In this document: positions 1 to 9,211 of the stretch, one piece after another
Position numbering within the stretch: position 1 is the first letter of the stretch
Layout of the letters: every line of letters begins with the position of its first letter
Source: JAFGXT01 sp963677165
GTDB lineage: Bacteria > Verrucomicrobiota > Lentisphaeria > Victivallales > SZUA-371
Reading direction: 5' to 3'
DNA length: 64,000 nucleotides
Assembly: GCA_963677165.2 (NCBI GenBank)
Contig: CAXXSX010000002.1
Location: 2,356,001 to 2,420,000, forward strand
Notes under the pieces: model-generated
What the model saw: the letters and a program-made list of their open reading frames with translations, nothing else
Told to the model about the DNA's origin: nothing
The model's database searches: none
Position numbers and translations under genes: made by a program

Positions 1-137
1 TCGATCTGGACCCCGGTTCCCAGTGGATTAGTTGGAACAATGTTTTTCCTTTCGGTTTTCACCATATATGGTTTTTGACCAAATAGAACACTGGCAAAAA
101 TTAGAGTGACGGTAAAAATACTGATTGATCTTTTCAT
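1..137 (-). CDS. Secreted protein, N-terminal fragment cut by the window edge
   Basis: An open frame runs from an ATG at 137 down to base 1 with no stop, so only the first 45 or so codons are present. The start follows an AGGGA-type ribosome binding site. The first 20 residues (MKRSISIFTVTLIFASVLFG) are a typical signal peptide: basic start, hydrophobic core, small residues at the end. The following residues (QKPYMVKTERKN) give no family. It lies 11 bp downstream of the secreted glycosidase on the same strand, so it is probably the next gene of that operon and works outside the cytoplasm. Function not recognised. Confidence 0.6.
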   Translation of the reverse strand, partial: MKRSISIFTVTLIFASVLFGQKPYMVKTERKNIVPTNPLGTGVQI

Positions 138-148
138 ATCTTTTTTCC

Positions 149-2236
149 CTATTTATGCTGGTCCGAGATCAGTGGAATAACCACCTGGGTTATTGAGAAC
201 GGACATGATTCCAGCTTAATTTTTCCATTGGCAAGTTCGATGGATTGTTTCTCTGATTGTTTGGTGTCCGGCATAGCATCCAGCGTTGCCCAGGATGTCG
301 AGAAGATTTCCGCGTTATTGCCAGTTTTGAAGGCTCTGCAATTCAGCGTAAAACTGCGCGGCACTTTGGCCCGGTTAACCAAGGTAATTCGCAGGCAGTG
401 TTTGCCGCGCGTCACCAACTGATCGGCGTTGATTACGGAAGTTGGCTCTTTCGGAGCAGTTATCGTGGTCTTTAGAATACTTTCTCCGATATGGCGGCTC
501 AAGACACCCATTGCATATGCCGAAGAATATAAAGTATAACGATTCTGTGCGAAATAACGTTTATCTGCTCCCGGCGGACAGGATTTCATGTCTTTGGGGA
601 TTTGATGAAAGACCCGTTTTTTGGGATCGAACCAAGTATCATAGGGCATCAGTCCGAAATAGGTTGAATCCAAATCATGATATGCCATGATATCCATGTC
701 CGGCAGCTTCATTGCCTCAATCCAGTTGTGGGCCAGCGTTAACGCCTGGGCTGGAGTATAAATCACCAAGCCTGTATTCCAAACATGAAATTTGTAAACG
801 TTGGTTTCCGTCGCCGCCGGCTTGATATGCGTAACTCCGGCCTTGACCATCATCTGCTTATGGGCTTTCATATTCAAATCCCAACGTAATTCGCTCATAA
901 CGAAACGGTCGAGATCCGCGTTCCCGATCGGCGAATTATCGACCGGCCGCCAATGGCTGCCCCAAGGATAATGTACGGCAAGATAAGTAATATCCTTGTC
1001 GATTCCGCTTTGTTTCATCAGCTCACAAAGTCTGGTGGTCCAGACATTACCGGTAACGGTAATGATCGCATCCGGAAACTTTACCTTGATTACTTTAACA
1101 AAAGAATTTACCAGCAAGACATAGTGCTCCACTGACATCAGGGAAAAATCTTCATTACCGATTTCCCAGTATTTAATTTTACATCCGGCGGGAATACTGT
1201 TAATGAAACGACTTAGAGCTTTTGTTGCTTCCGCAACCTTATTTGTGCCATTTGAAGCCTTGGCTTTTTTGAAAATACGTTCCAGTTTGCCGTCTTTATT
1301 GACAAACCGCAGATCATTGGTCTGAAACAGAAGTTCAATGCCGTATTCGCGGCAGAATTCCAACACATTATTGATCAGAGGATAACACGCTTTCTTATTC
1401 TGATACTTCTGTCCCTCAATCAGATAACGATGACACGGCATTCCTCCGGGAAAACGAATAACCCTGATGCCGGCGGTCTTCAATGCTTCTGCAAATTGTT
1501 TTCGCTTATTGAGTGGATTGCTTTCCGGCAAAGTACCGTAATAGAGTCCGTCATGCATATAATCGGCGTTGGCGGTAAAAAGTAGCGGAGACAGTTTAAC
1601 TTTTTCGATTTTTGGCTCAATTTTCAAACATACCGGATCATTGATTTGCAGCAATTCCGGTACTGATGGGCGATTCGTAACGATCAACCGGTCCACTTTT
1701 ATGTTTCCCGTGGCATTAAAGATGCCGACCGCTATATCCATATAACGGCATTGATATGGAACGTCGAATTCCAGAGCGTAGCATTGCCAGCACCGATCTT
1801 TCATATAATCAATTTTCTCCCACTTGTTCATACTTTTCCGCTGGCGGGTATATAATTTATCCATACCGCCGATGCCAAGCAGATCATGGTTGGCGTTTAG
1901 AAAGCGCAGGACGACTCCGGCTCCCCCCGGACCTGCCAGTTTCTTTATTTTCATCCACCATGTAATGCGGAAATGCCGAGTAGCCAGGTTCTTTGGTAAT
2001 TCGAGACAACGGGACACTGCTGCCTGGCCGGTATTGACCACAGACGGAACGGTAAATTCCAAGGTCCGGTCGGATTCAAATCCGTCCGGAACGTATTGCC
2101 AGGAAGCGCCGATCGTAAGATGAGGAACAAAATTTTCGGCAGGATTTTCAAAGTCCCATATTTCTGTTTCTTTTGTTTCCGCCCAGATGGTCGTAGCTGC
2201 CAGGCAAAGGGCAAGCATAATGTATTTTCCGATCAT
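149..2236 (-). CDS. Secreted clan GH-A glycoside hydrolase (GH39/GH51-like)
   Basis: A 695-residue protein that probably cleaves plant or host glycans outside the cytoplasm. The frame is open upstream to 2362, but the ATG at 2236 is preferred: it follows an AGGA ribosome binding site and starts directly with a signal peptide (MIGKYIMLALCLAATTIWA). Residues about 25-190 form a beta-rich, CBM-like N-terminal region. The catalytic barrel follows: IRFPGG near residue 260, acid/base Glu in WEIGNE (about E362) and a candidate nucleophile Glu in ATETN (about E477), the usual clan GH-A pair. A beta-sandwich tail closes the protein. The exact family and substrate cannot be assigned by eye; arabinofuranosidase- or xylosidase-like activity is possible. 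It lies downstream of the pseudopilin at 2433-3194, matching the pseudopilin-then-hydrolase pattern of the window. Confidence 0.8.
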   Translation of the reverse strand: MIGKYIMLALCLAATTIWAETKETEIWDFENPAENFVPHLTIGASWQYVPDGFESDRTLEFTVPSVVNTGQAAVSRCLELPKNLATRHFRITWWMKIKKLAGPGGAGVVLRFLNANHDLLGIGGMDKLYTRQRKSMNKWEKIDYMKDRCWQCYALEFDVPYQCRYMDIAVGIFNATGNIKVDRLIVTNRPSVPELLQINDPVCLKIEPKIEKVKLSPLLFTANADYMHDGLYYGTLPESNPLNKRKQFAEALKTAGIRVIRFPGGMPCHRYLIEGQKYQNKKACYPLINNVLEFCREYGIELLFQTNDLRFVNKDGKLERIFKKAKASNGTNKVAEATKALSRFINSIPAGCKIKYWEIGNEDFSLMSVEHYVLLVNSFVKVIKVKFPDAIITVTGNVWTTRLCELMKQSGIDKDITYLAVHYPWGSHWRPVDNSPIGNADLDRFVMSELRWDLNMKAHKQMMVKAGVTHIKPAATETNVYKFHVWNTGLVIYTPAQALTLAHNWIEAMKLPDMDIMAYHDLDSTYFGLMPYDTWFDPKKRVFHQIPKDMKSCPPGADKRYFAQNRYTLYSSAYAMGVLSRHIGESILKTTITAPKEPTSVINADQLVTRGKHCLRITLVNRAKVPRSFTLNCRAFKTGNNAEIFSTSWATLDAMPDTKQSEKQSIELANGKIKLESCPFSITQVVIPLISDQHK

Positions 2237-2432
2237 ATAATTCGTCCTGTAGTGATGTATTCCAAAAGAGATTCTGTAGAGATTTCTTAATAGGGAATTA
2301 TTGTCTGCCCCAAAATTCGATATGCCGGGAAGCTTTATATTTTGTTGTCCATGTTCACTCATTCTTTTTTTGAATCTCCTTGAAATTTTACTTATTATTT
2401 ATCGATGATGTTTTGTGTGATTTCTGATTTGA

Positions 2433-3194
2433 TCAGTAAGAAAACCATCCGTCCAGTTTATCATAGATATCCTGACTACCGGCGGTATATGGCAAGGAAC
2501 TTTTTATGCTTTCAACGTGCCCGTCAACCGCGGCAATATTACATATTTTCCCCTTAAGATGACGCCCCATCAAATAACCACTACCACTGGTACTATTGGA
2601 AAAATAATAGAAACCAAGATATTTGCCGGGAGTATTGTAGGCCGAATGATTGAAACGGGTATCGCCAAGCATCACCAGGCTAGAGGGGTGTCGAATTCGG
2701 TTGATTTTTGCAGTAGGTAGAGGCGCGGAACGAGATCCGGCATAGTAATTTACCAGATTTACATTGAAACCGTAATCAATGAAACGTCCCCAGCGGCGAA
2801 GTACATCATAATCGGAAGCAATATAACTACGGCTTAGCATTTCGCTGATGGTACTACAGGAATTGTCATAATTAATGGAATGGACAAAATCACTGCAACC
2901 GGGGCAGATAACAGTCTTGACACTGAGGTATTTATACCTGACCATAACAATGGAGGCATAATTAGCAGCAGAATCACTATTGTCAAAACAAAAGTTTCCG
3001 TAAGGGAAAAAATCTTTACTATCGTTAATATATGACGTCGTTGACAAAGCAAATTGTTTGAGATTGTTGGTACAGGTAATCATTTTGGCCCGGTCACGAG
3101 CCTGACTCAATGCCGGCAGCAGCATGGCTGCAAGGATAGCGATGATGGAGATAACTACGAGGAGTTCGATGAGTGTGAAATTTTTCTTTTTCAT
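2433..3194 (-). CDS. Pseudopilin-like protein with prepilin N-terminus (H-X-DG type)
   Basis: A 253-residue protein with a type IV pilin/type II secretion N-terminus: a short basic leader, then FTLIELLVVISIIAILAAML, the hydrophobic helix that anchors it in the inner membrane. The -1 residue is Asn, not the usual Gly. The rest is a globular domain with paired Cys residues and a C-terminal RHLKGKICNIAAVDGHV, a variant of the H-X9-DG signature with two extra residues. Proteins of this type are very numerous in Lentisphaerae and Planctomycetes and their role is not settled. It precedes the secreted GH-A enzyme on the same strand, so an extracytoplasmic glycan-handling role is a reasonable inference. 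Confidence 0.85.
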   Translation of the reverse strand: MKKKNFTLIELLVVISIIAILAAMLLPALSQARDRAKMITCTNNLKQFALSTTSYINDSKDFFPYGNFCFDNSDSAANYASIVMVRYKYLSVKTVICPGCSDFVHSINYDNSCSTISEMLSRSYIASDYDVLRRWGRFIDYGFNVNLVNYYAGSRSAPLPTAKINRIRHPSSLVMLGDTRFNHSAYNTPGKYLGFYYFSNSTSGSGYLMGRHLKGKICNIAAVDGHVESIKSSLPYTAGSQDIYDKLDGWFSY

Positions 3195-3268
3195 CTTGCG
3201 TTTCCTTCCTTGGTTTTGGTTATGATTGGGTTTGCTGTTGTTTTAAACTTCTTTTCCAAAAATGAGTT

Positions 3269-3403
3269 TCAATAAGGGGGAATCATTAATTGAATCGTTC
3301 TTCCAGTATTAATCAGAATATTGTGCGTTCCTTCAATGCTGCGGCTCTCCTGACCCGCTGGAATAGGATTTGTAACGGTGTATTTTTCGATAATCATGAT
3401 CAT
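3269..3403 (-). CDS. Small ORF (44 aa) translationally coupled to the GRE activase
   Basis: Its ATG overlaps the activase TGA stop in an ATGA arrangement, the usual sign of coupled translation. The 44-residue product (starts MIMIIEKYTVTNP, ends MIPPY) is polar with alternating hydrophobic residues and has no signal peptide, membrane segment or motif that I recognise. It could be a real small partner of the glycyl radical system, the stub of a decayed gene, or chance. The overlap is the only positive evidence. Confidence 0.35.
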   Translation of the reverse strand: MIMIIEKYTVTNPIPAGQESRSIEGTHNILINTGRTIQLMIPPY

Positions 3404-4305
3404 TCCTTGTCTGTAATAATTTTTAGTCCGTATGATGAGAGAATTTCTGCTGCGGCCTGCAGTTCGGCGATCGAAGGCGACTCAACACATGGCATGGTAT
3501 CGGTTTTCCCTATCGTGGAATATTTGTTTCGTGCCAACGCATGATAAGAAAGGAGCTTTACTCGACTCAACTGTGGTAAATGTCCCAAGAAATTTCCTGC
3601 CGCGTGCAACGCCGGTTCATCCATATTCAGGGTTGGAATCAGAGGCATCCTGATTTCAATCGTTTTGCCGCTTTCGGAAAGACGATGCAAATTAGCGAGA
3701 ATCAACTCATTACCACAGCCGATCAGTTTTTTATGGATTTCCGAATCGGCATGTTTAAAATCATAAAGAAACAAATCGGTGTTTGGCAAAACCTTTTCGA
3801 ATGCGGTCCAGGGGACATTTCCGCAGGTATCAACTGCTGTATGGACACCGTCATGACGCAACATCGCAAACAGAGCAGCCACAAAATCCGACTGAAGCAG
3901 CGGTTCGCCACCGGAAACAGTAGCTCCTCCGCCTGAATGGTCATAAAAACTTTTATCTTCAACAATGAGGTCGGCACATTTTTCTACTGTGAGTTTCTGT
4001 CCATAAAAGGTTAACGCTTCCTCCGAACAGGCCGTGACACATTTGCCGCAGCCGACGCAGCGGTTACGGTCGATTGAGTGAATGCCTTCGGAGAAGGAGT
4101 GGCAATCGCAGATCTTAGCACATTTTCCGCAGTTTTTGCACAGATGCATAAGAAAACCCAGTTCCGGACGCGGATCAATACTTTCCGGGTTGTGACACCA
4201 AAGGCAATGTAGCGAACAGCCTTTAAAGAATATGGTCGTTCGAATTCCCGGTCCGTCGTGAACAGAAAGACGTTTTAAATCACAAATAGTAGAGTTCAGG
4301 TTCAT
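3400..4305 (-). CDS. Glycyl radical enzyme activating enzyme (radical SAM)
   Basis: A 301-residue radical SAM activase that makes the glycyl radical on its partner enzyme, using S-adenosylmethionine and a reduced [4Fe-4S] cluster. The radical SAM motif is GCSLHCLWC with Cys at about 30, 34 and 37, in the C-X3-C-X2-C spacing. An inserted ferredoxin-like segment carries two four-Cys clusters (C56/59/62/66 and C83/86/89/93), typical of activases for diol-dehydratase-type GREs rather than of short PflA. SGGEPLLQ is the GGE motif that binds the SAM amino group. Its ATG overlaps the stop of the upstream GRE gene (ATGA), so the two are translated together. Anaerobic, cytoplasmic. Confidence 0.93.
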   Translation of the reverse strand: MNLNSTICDLKRLSVHDGPGIRTTIFFKGCSLHCLWCHNPESIDPRPELGFLMHLCKNCGKCAKICDCHSFSEGIHSIDRNRCVGCGKCVTACSEEALTFYGQKLTVEKCADLIVEDKSFYDHSGGGATVSGGEPLLQSDFVAALFAMLRHDGVHTAVDTCGNVPWTAFEKVLPNTDLFLYDFKHADSEIHKKLIGCGNELILANLHRLSESGKTIEIRMPLIPTLNMDEPALHAAGNFLGHLPQLSRVKLLSYHALARNKYSTIGKTDTMPCVESPSIAELQAAAEILSSYGLKIITDKE

Positions 4306-6458
4306 GCAATCTCCTCCGCCTGAGCAATGAAAGCGGCCTGTGAAGCCGGATCCAGATCAATGAAGCGGATGTTCCAGCCGCAAACCCTTACCTGCAATTG
4401 TCGGTATTGTTCCGGATGGCGTTGCGCCGCTTTTAACGTCTCCACGTTAAAAATGTTGAATTGAATGGCAAGCCCGCCCATGGCAAAGTAACTACGGATT
4501 AGCGCCGCCAGAATCTCGGCTCCATCGGCTCCGGCAATGACGCTGGGATGCAGCATAACATCCAATACCGAACCATTGGGAAATTCCGTATGATTCAAAG
4601 TTGCGGCGGAATTAATTAACGCGGTTGCACCGGCTTTATCCATACCGATTACACTGCAGAGATTTTTGGATAGCATTTGTTGGTTGCGTTTGCCGTCTGG
4701 TAACGTACCGGTTCTACGTCCAAGAGACATATTCAGGTCAATCGACCAGAGACCCATCTGGAAATGTCCGCCACGCGAATTCGAAGCCGAATTGATCCAG
4801 GCGGCACACTCGGAAGTAATGTGTTGGCCGATAGAATCTGTTATGGGATCATGATTTCCCCACTTTGGAGCCCGCCTGGCGGCCAGCAGCAATTCCGGCG
4901 CATTTTTCCAGTCAGATGCTAAAGCAGACTGCAGTTCTGACAAAGAACAACGGCAATCTTCATAAACTACTTTTTTTACTGCGGCAAGCGAGTCTACTGC
5001 ACTGGCCAGTCCCGCGCAAACAATGCCGCTGGTGTTGTAAGTTGTTCCGCCAGCAGAAATATCCTGTCCGGCAGCAATGCACGTGGCCATCGTTCCAGAA
5101 AGTAATGGCGATGGATTCCATTTCGACCAGATTCTTTCAAATTCGCGAACGATGGAAATAACTCGATCCAGCAAATGTTTCAGTTGACGGAAATAGGCGG
5201 CTTCAAACTCTTCATAGCTTTCCGGTAACTGCTCGTTTAATCCGATATCTATGCCAGATAATGGATCTCGTCCCTGTGCAAAAATCAATTCAACAGGTTT
5301 CGCTAAATTAATCTGAGCTGCCATTGAGCAGGAAACCTCTTTCCCCATGATTGCAGGTTCATAACAACCAATTAATACAAAACGCTCGAGATCGTTTTCC
5401 TCTTTCCCTTGTTTACGGAACATTTCAAAAGCCACTTCGTCATTGGCGAACACCGTTGCCGTCAAACCTTGTTTCAGGCAATCGGTGGCCGCCAACAACA
5501 ATTCATTTGGGGTGCCGGGATGAACCCGGAGCGAAATCTTGGGATCATAGGTATGCATTTCCCGATAGGCTTCATAGAACAGCATACTTAGTTCGTTGGC
5601 CGCGTCACCTCCGTCGGAATACATGCCGCCAAGACAGATGTTTTTTCCGATAGCCTGTTTTTGCGCGAAAAATTTCAGGCAGAAAAACTGAATCAGTTCT
5701 TTTGCATGATCACGAGTCAATCGCCCGGCAGCAAGATCATTTCGGTAGTAAGAAATAAACAGTTGGTCGAAAGACCCCATTGCCCGCACCAGTTCTCCCT
5801 CCATCTCCTGGACTTGATTATACAGATATGCCAGTTGCAATGCCTGATGAAAAGTCTGTGGAGGTTCAACCGCCAACGTTTCCAACGCATTGATTACACG
5901 AACAGCGTTGACTTTTCTAGCTTGCCCTGCCAGTCTGGCAATAAAACGACACATAGCATCGAAAACGCAGGCAACAGCATCAAAAAAAATTACAGATTCA
6001 GGAGTGGAACTTTGCTGCCCAGCTTTTTGGGCACGGTCGCGCAGTCCGGCTGGACCGTATTGCAGAATATCTGCCCAATCTGGTGAAGTGTGACTTAAAT
6101 CCAATTGCGCGTGGCCTGCACCGCAGGTAGAAATAAGTTCGGCTTTTTCAATTATCCCTGAAGGTAATAATTCCTCTGCTTCGGTCCGAAAACGGGATCG
6201 AAACTCCAACATCAGTTTAGTTCCTTCACAATGATCGGCAAACCAATCTGCCGGATCAACCCCGATCCGGACATGATTGAGTACCAAAGCCAGCAGCCCG
6301 GCGCGTCGACTGATTGACGGTTCGTTGACATGCTGTATCCAGTATTGTTCCATCAAAATTCTAACTTCTGATTCTGGCAAACCGCTTTCATAGTCGATCT
6401 CCAGCCGACTGTATTGTCCGCTTAAATGTTCTCTGACATATTGAAAGGTATTCCACAT
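4302..6458 (-). CDS. Glycyl radical enzyme, C-x-E type (lyase/dehydratase-like)
   Basis: A 718-residue glycyl radical enzyme of about 80 kDa. The C-terminal radical loop RVCGWNIRF places the glycyl radical at about G694. The active-site loop is LIGCYEP, with thiyl Cys about C365 and general-base Glu about E367. This C-x-E signature is that of the eliminating enzymes (glycerol or propanediol dehydratase, CutC, HypD, sulfite-lyases), not of pyruvate formate-lyase (CC). The substrate cannot be read from the sequence. A GGAGAT ribosome binding site precedes the ATG. The activase follows with a 4-bp overlap and an AraC regulator is divergent. No microcompartment shell genes are nearby, which argues against a compartment-borne diol or choline pathway. 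Confidence 0.9.
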   Translation of the reverse strand: MWNTFQYVREHLSGQYSRLEIDYESGLPESEVRILMEQYWIQHVNEPSISRRAGLLALVLNHVRIGVDPADWFADHCEGTKLMLEFRSRFRTEAEELLPSGIIEKAELISTCGAGHAQLDLSHTSPDWADILQYGPAGLRDRAQKAGQQSSTPESVIFFDAVACVFDAMCRFIARLAGQARKVNAVRVINALETLAVEPPQTFHQALQLAYLYNQVQEMEGELVRAMGSFDQLFISYYRNDLAAGRLTRDHAKELIQFFCLKFFAQKQAIGKNICLGGMYSDGGDAANELSMLFYEAYREMHTYDPKISLRVHPGTPNELLLAATDCLKQGLTATVFANDEVAFEMFRKQGKEENDLERFVLIGCYEPAIMGKEVSCSMAAQINLAKPVELIFAQGRDPLSGIDIGLNEQLPESYEEFEAAYFRQLKHLLDRVISIVREFERIWSKWNPSPLLSGTMATCIAAGQDISAGGTTYNTSGIVCAGLASAVDSLAAVKKVVYEDCRCSLSELQSALASDWKNAPELLLAARRAPKWGNHDPITDSIGQHITSECAAWINSASNSRGGHFQMGLWSIDLNMSLGRRTGTLPDGKRNQQMLSKNLCSVIGMDKAGATALINSAATLNHTEFPNGSVLDVMLHPSVIAGADGAEILAALIRSYFAMGGLAIQFNIFNVETLKAAQRHPEQYRQLQVRVCGWNIRFIDLDPASQAAFIAQAEEIA

Positions 6459-6599
6459 ATTATTATCTCCATTTAAGTAAAATTATAGCATTTACTTGAT
6501 AGGAATACACTACATAAAACTGCAAATATATAGCATAATAATGCAAAAGATTATTGACATTCTAGCATCGTTGCTTTACTGTAAATAACGAGGTGTTTC
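6459..6599. promoter_or_regulatory. Divergent promoter region with repeated TAGCAT motifs
   Basis: This 141-bp AT-rich spacer separates the GRE operon (leftward) from the AraC regulator (rightward). TAGCAT occurs three times (6486-6491, 6531-6536, 6563-6568); the second is part of the inverted repeat GCAT-N4-ATGC at 6533-6544. These are candidate binding sites for the AraC protein. TTGACA at 6554-6559 could be the rightward -35, though the -10 (TACTGT, 6577-6582) is poor. On the other strand TATAAT lies in front of the GRE gene without a good -35, which fits activator dependence. Confidence 0.45.
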
Positions 6600-7472
6600 A
6601 TGAAATTCGTAAAATATAACAAAGTATCGGAATACTGTCGCAGCGAAATAATTTCTCCTGACTTGATTACTCCGCTGGTTATGCTGATCCGTACCGCTTA
6701 TCCGGTTGGATTGACTTGTAAATACCATCAAATTGATTGCTTCTATACGGCTCTTATCATAGAAGGTGAAATGACTTATCAGGAACGGGGAAAATCGGCG
6801 TTAACTGGAAGACGGGGAGATTTATTTATTCTTTCTGCTAGTAATGATTACTGTTGGGAAGTCACTGCTCCGACAGTATCTTTACAATGTCAACATAATG
6901 GTTTTCCTGTTCGTCAATACGGTATGACAGGAAGTGTTTTTGGGAACCAAAACTATCCGGTAACTATGGTAAACCTGGGAGAAGCCACGACCTCTGCTTT
7001 CGAATGGGAAATCGAACGAAATAGTAAAGATAAATTCAACAATCTTTATTATTCTTCAGCAATCCTGCGCTTACTTGCCGATACGGCAGGGAGAATATCC
7101 GGATTATCATCTGGAAATGATACTCAATCAGCCAATGCCCTGTTGGCGTCACAATGTGCTGCCTACATTGAAAAACGTTTGTCGAAACCTATTGATATTG
7201 GTCAAATGGCACATGTATTTCGTATTAGTAAGAGAAAATTATTCTTATTGTTTCATGCTCATTTTGGTATGCCGCCGTTGCGCTACATTGCAATACGTAA
7301 AATCGAACGAGCCAGAAAATTAATTCTGAGTACTAGCATGTCCAATGATGAAATTGCTACAATTCTTGGTTTTACCGATACTAATTACTTTATCCGTTTC
7401 TTTAAGAAGCACACGGGGCTGTCACCAATGCAAACGCGAAAAAATGCTGACAACGGAAAACACTACTCCTGA
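6600..7472 (+). CDS. AraC-family transcriptional regulator
   Basis: A 290-residue regulator: an N-terminal cupin-like ligand-sensing half (residues about 1-170), and a C-terminal double helix-turn-helix domain (about 190-285) with the AraC signature IATILGFTDTNYFIRFFKKHTGLSP. A GAGGTG ribosome binding site supports the ATG at 6600. It is divergent from the GRE-activase operon, so it most likely senses that pathway's substrate and activates the operon through the shared 141-bp region. The ligand is unknown. It is convergent with the GH32 gene downstream and unlikely to be cotranscribed with it. Confidence 0.88.
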   Translation: MKFVKYNKVSEYCRSEIISPDLITPLVMLIRTAYPVGLTCKYHQIDCFYTALIIEGEMTYQERGKSALTGRRGDLFILSASNDYCWEVTAPTVSLQCQHNGFPVRQYGMTGSVFGNQNYPVTMVNLGEATTSAFEWEIERNSKDKFNNLYYSSAILRLLADTAGRISGLSSGNDTQSANALLASQCAAYIEKRLSKPIDIGQMAHVFRISKRKLFLLFHAHFGMPPLRYIAIRKIERARKLILSTSMSNDEIATILGFTDTNYFIRFFKKHTGLSPMQTRKNADNGKHYS

Positions 7473-7597
7473 CCAATACATGCTGCGAAGCAGGGAAATG
7501 CATCATACTAACAACTGGATTGTATGCTTCTCTATTTTTTCAAACTTCCCCAATTCTTGTTTATAATTTTTAAGTATACTATAGCAAGACAAACTTG

Positions 7598-9166
7598 TTA
7601 ATAAATACTGTCCATTTGCCATGACGTGAGACTGATGAGTTTGGCTTCCGATCCTTGTGCCTGGATTGATACACCTGTAGAGTCATTGCGTTCAGGATAT
7701 ACCCGGAGTCCAATACATTGGCGCTCGTTTGCAAATACCTCTACCACGCTTTTGTCGATAAAAATACGTAGTTTGAGATTTTCACCATCGGGGAGATTGA
7801 ATTCTCCGCTTTCAGGAAGCCGCGCCTGAACATCCGTTGCTGAAGAACTAAAGGCATTATCCAAAGATATTATGCTGTCAAATTTTTCAGAGGTACGATG
7901 TAAGGTATTTCTGTACCCTCTGTTCTTATAGAATGTAATGCGGGTGAATTCCTCTTTGTTCGGAGACCGCAAAACATTCAATGTAACAAAGTTTGCGTCC
8001 AGCGGATCAATTTCAACCTCCAATTCCATACAGTTTCCACTGATATTTTTCAGCATAACTTCCTTATTTGCTTCAAGCGTCATAGGAGACACACTATTCT
8101 TTTTTTTGCGCAGTGATTCAATATCTCCAGCAGGTACCTGTGCCAGACGGTCTCCGTCATAAAGACTGAATTTGCGCGGTAGACTCATAAGCCTTTCCCA
8201 ACCATTTGCCGGCTTCGCTTCGTTAAAGTTAAATATGCAGATAACATCACCTGAGCCATCAGGCGCGGGACAGGCAGATGGTGCATGAACATTTCCCATG
8301 CAGGTACGACCAAAGCAAAAATCACCGCCGTTCGTTACATGAAATCTATTCTCATTGCGATTATAGTCTCCAATAAGATATGCGGCACCGCTCATATGCG
8401 AATAATGCACGAGGATATATTTATCACTGCCTATCGGCCAAAAATACGGACACGCTCCATCATCGCCGACATGTCCCCAGATGTCACCGTCAATAAAGTC
8501 GTGAAGATATTCCCAGTTAATAAGGTCTTTTGAACGACATAGAAATTCTGCTCGATGCTCTCTTTTTCCATACTTATTGGGCGTAATACCACCTGAGAGC
8601 GAATAGTAGTAGACATTGTCTTTCCAAATGCAGGGGTCAAATATTTGCGGAATATCAATGTGCTCCGAATCCTTAAGAACAGCGTTACCAGTCAGTTTCT
8701 CCCAATTAAGCAGTAGTGGATCATCCGATACGGCAACCATATTGCCGCATGCAGTAGCGTGATACATGGCGATAACCCTGTCGTTTTCTACAAGGGTTGA
8801 ACCAGAAAAACAGCTTATTTCGGGATCGGGATAAATTGCATAAGGTAAATCTTTCCAGTGAATAAGGTCATCACTTACGGCATGTCCCCAGTGAACTGCG
8901 CGCCATGAAGTAGTTATGTATTCAATAGGAAACCCTTGATAAAACATATGCCAGCGTCCTTTCCAGAAACATAGTCCATTTGGGTCGCCCATAATATTTT
9001 CAGGACTGACAAAATGATATAAAGGACGATATTTCTCTCCCGAAAGGCTTTTGCGCGACTCTTTGAAACGCTTCATAAGAGGATTATCTGCAAGTTGCTT
9101 TTGCTGTTCTTCAAGTATATCGGCATATTTAAAGGAAGGAACTAACGATTTTCTTGGTATCTCCAT
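7598..9166 (-). CDS. GH32-like protein lacking the usual acid/base glutamate
   Basis: A 522-residue cytoplasmic protein (no signal peptide) with the five-bladed propeller and C-terminal beta-sandwich of GH32. The nucleophile motif is present as GDPNG (about D61) and the transition-state Asp of RDP as FDP (about D177). In the EC motif the catalytic Glu is replaced: the sequence reads GDDGACPYFWP with Ala at about 238. Either a nearby acidic residue (DD just before) has taken over or the activity differs from ordinary fructosidases. The ATG follows GAGGAT. It lies 45 bp downstream of a canonical GH32 paralogue, last in the operon led by pseudopilins. Substrate unknown; fructan-type or another furanoside is possible. 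Confidence 0.82.
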   Translation of the reverse strand: MEIPRKSLVPSFKYADILEEQQKQLADNPLMKRFKESRKSLSGEKYRPLYHFVSPENIMGDPNGLCFWKGRWHMFYQGFPIEYITTSWRAVHWGHAVSDDLIHWKDLPYAIYPDPEISCFSGSTLVENDRVIAMYHATACGNMVAVSDDPLLLNWEKLTGNAVLKDSEHIDIPQIFDPCIWKDNVYYYSLSGGITPNKYGKREHRAEFLCRSKDLINWEYLHDFIDGDIWGHVGDDGACPYFWPIGSDKYILVHYSHMSGAAYLIGDYNRNENRFHVTNGGDFCFGRTCMGNVHAPSACPAPDGSGDVICIFNFNEAKPANGWERLMSLPRKFSLYDGDRLAQVPAGDIESLRKKKNSVSPMTLEANKEVMLKNISGNCMELEVEIDPLDANFVTLNVLRSPNKEEFTRITFYKNRGYRNTLHRTSEKFDSIISLDNAFSSSATDVQARLPESGEFNLPDGENLKLRIFIDKSVVEVFANERQCIGLRVYPERNDSTGVSIQAQGSEAKLISLTSWQMDSIY

Positions 9167-9211
9167 ATTTATCCTCGTAAATAAATGTAAACTTATAGCT
9201 GGTAAATCGAC

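Noticed and set aside
4302..6458. First GRE as pyruvate formate-lyase
   Set aside because: It has GCYEP rather than the adjacent Cys-Cys of PFL, and its activase has the extra ferredoxin clusters of the eliminase type.
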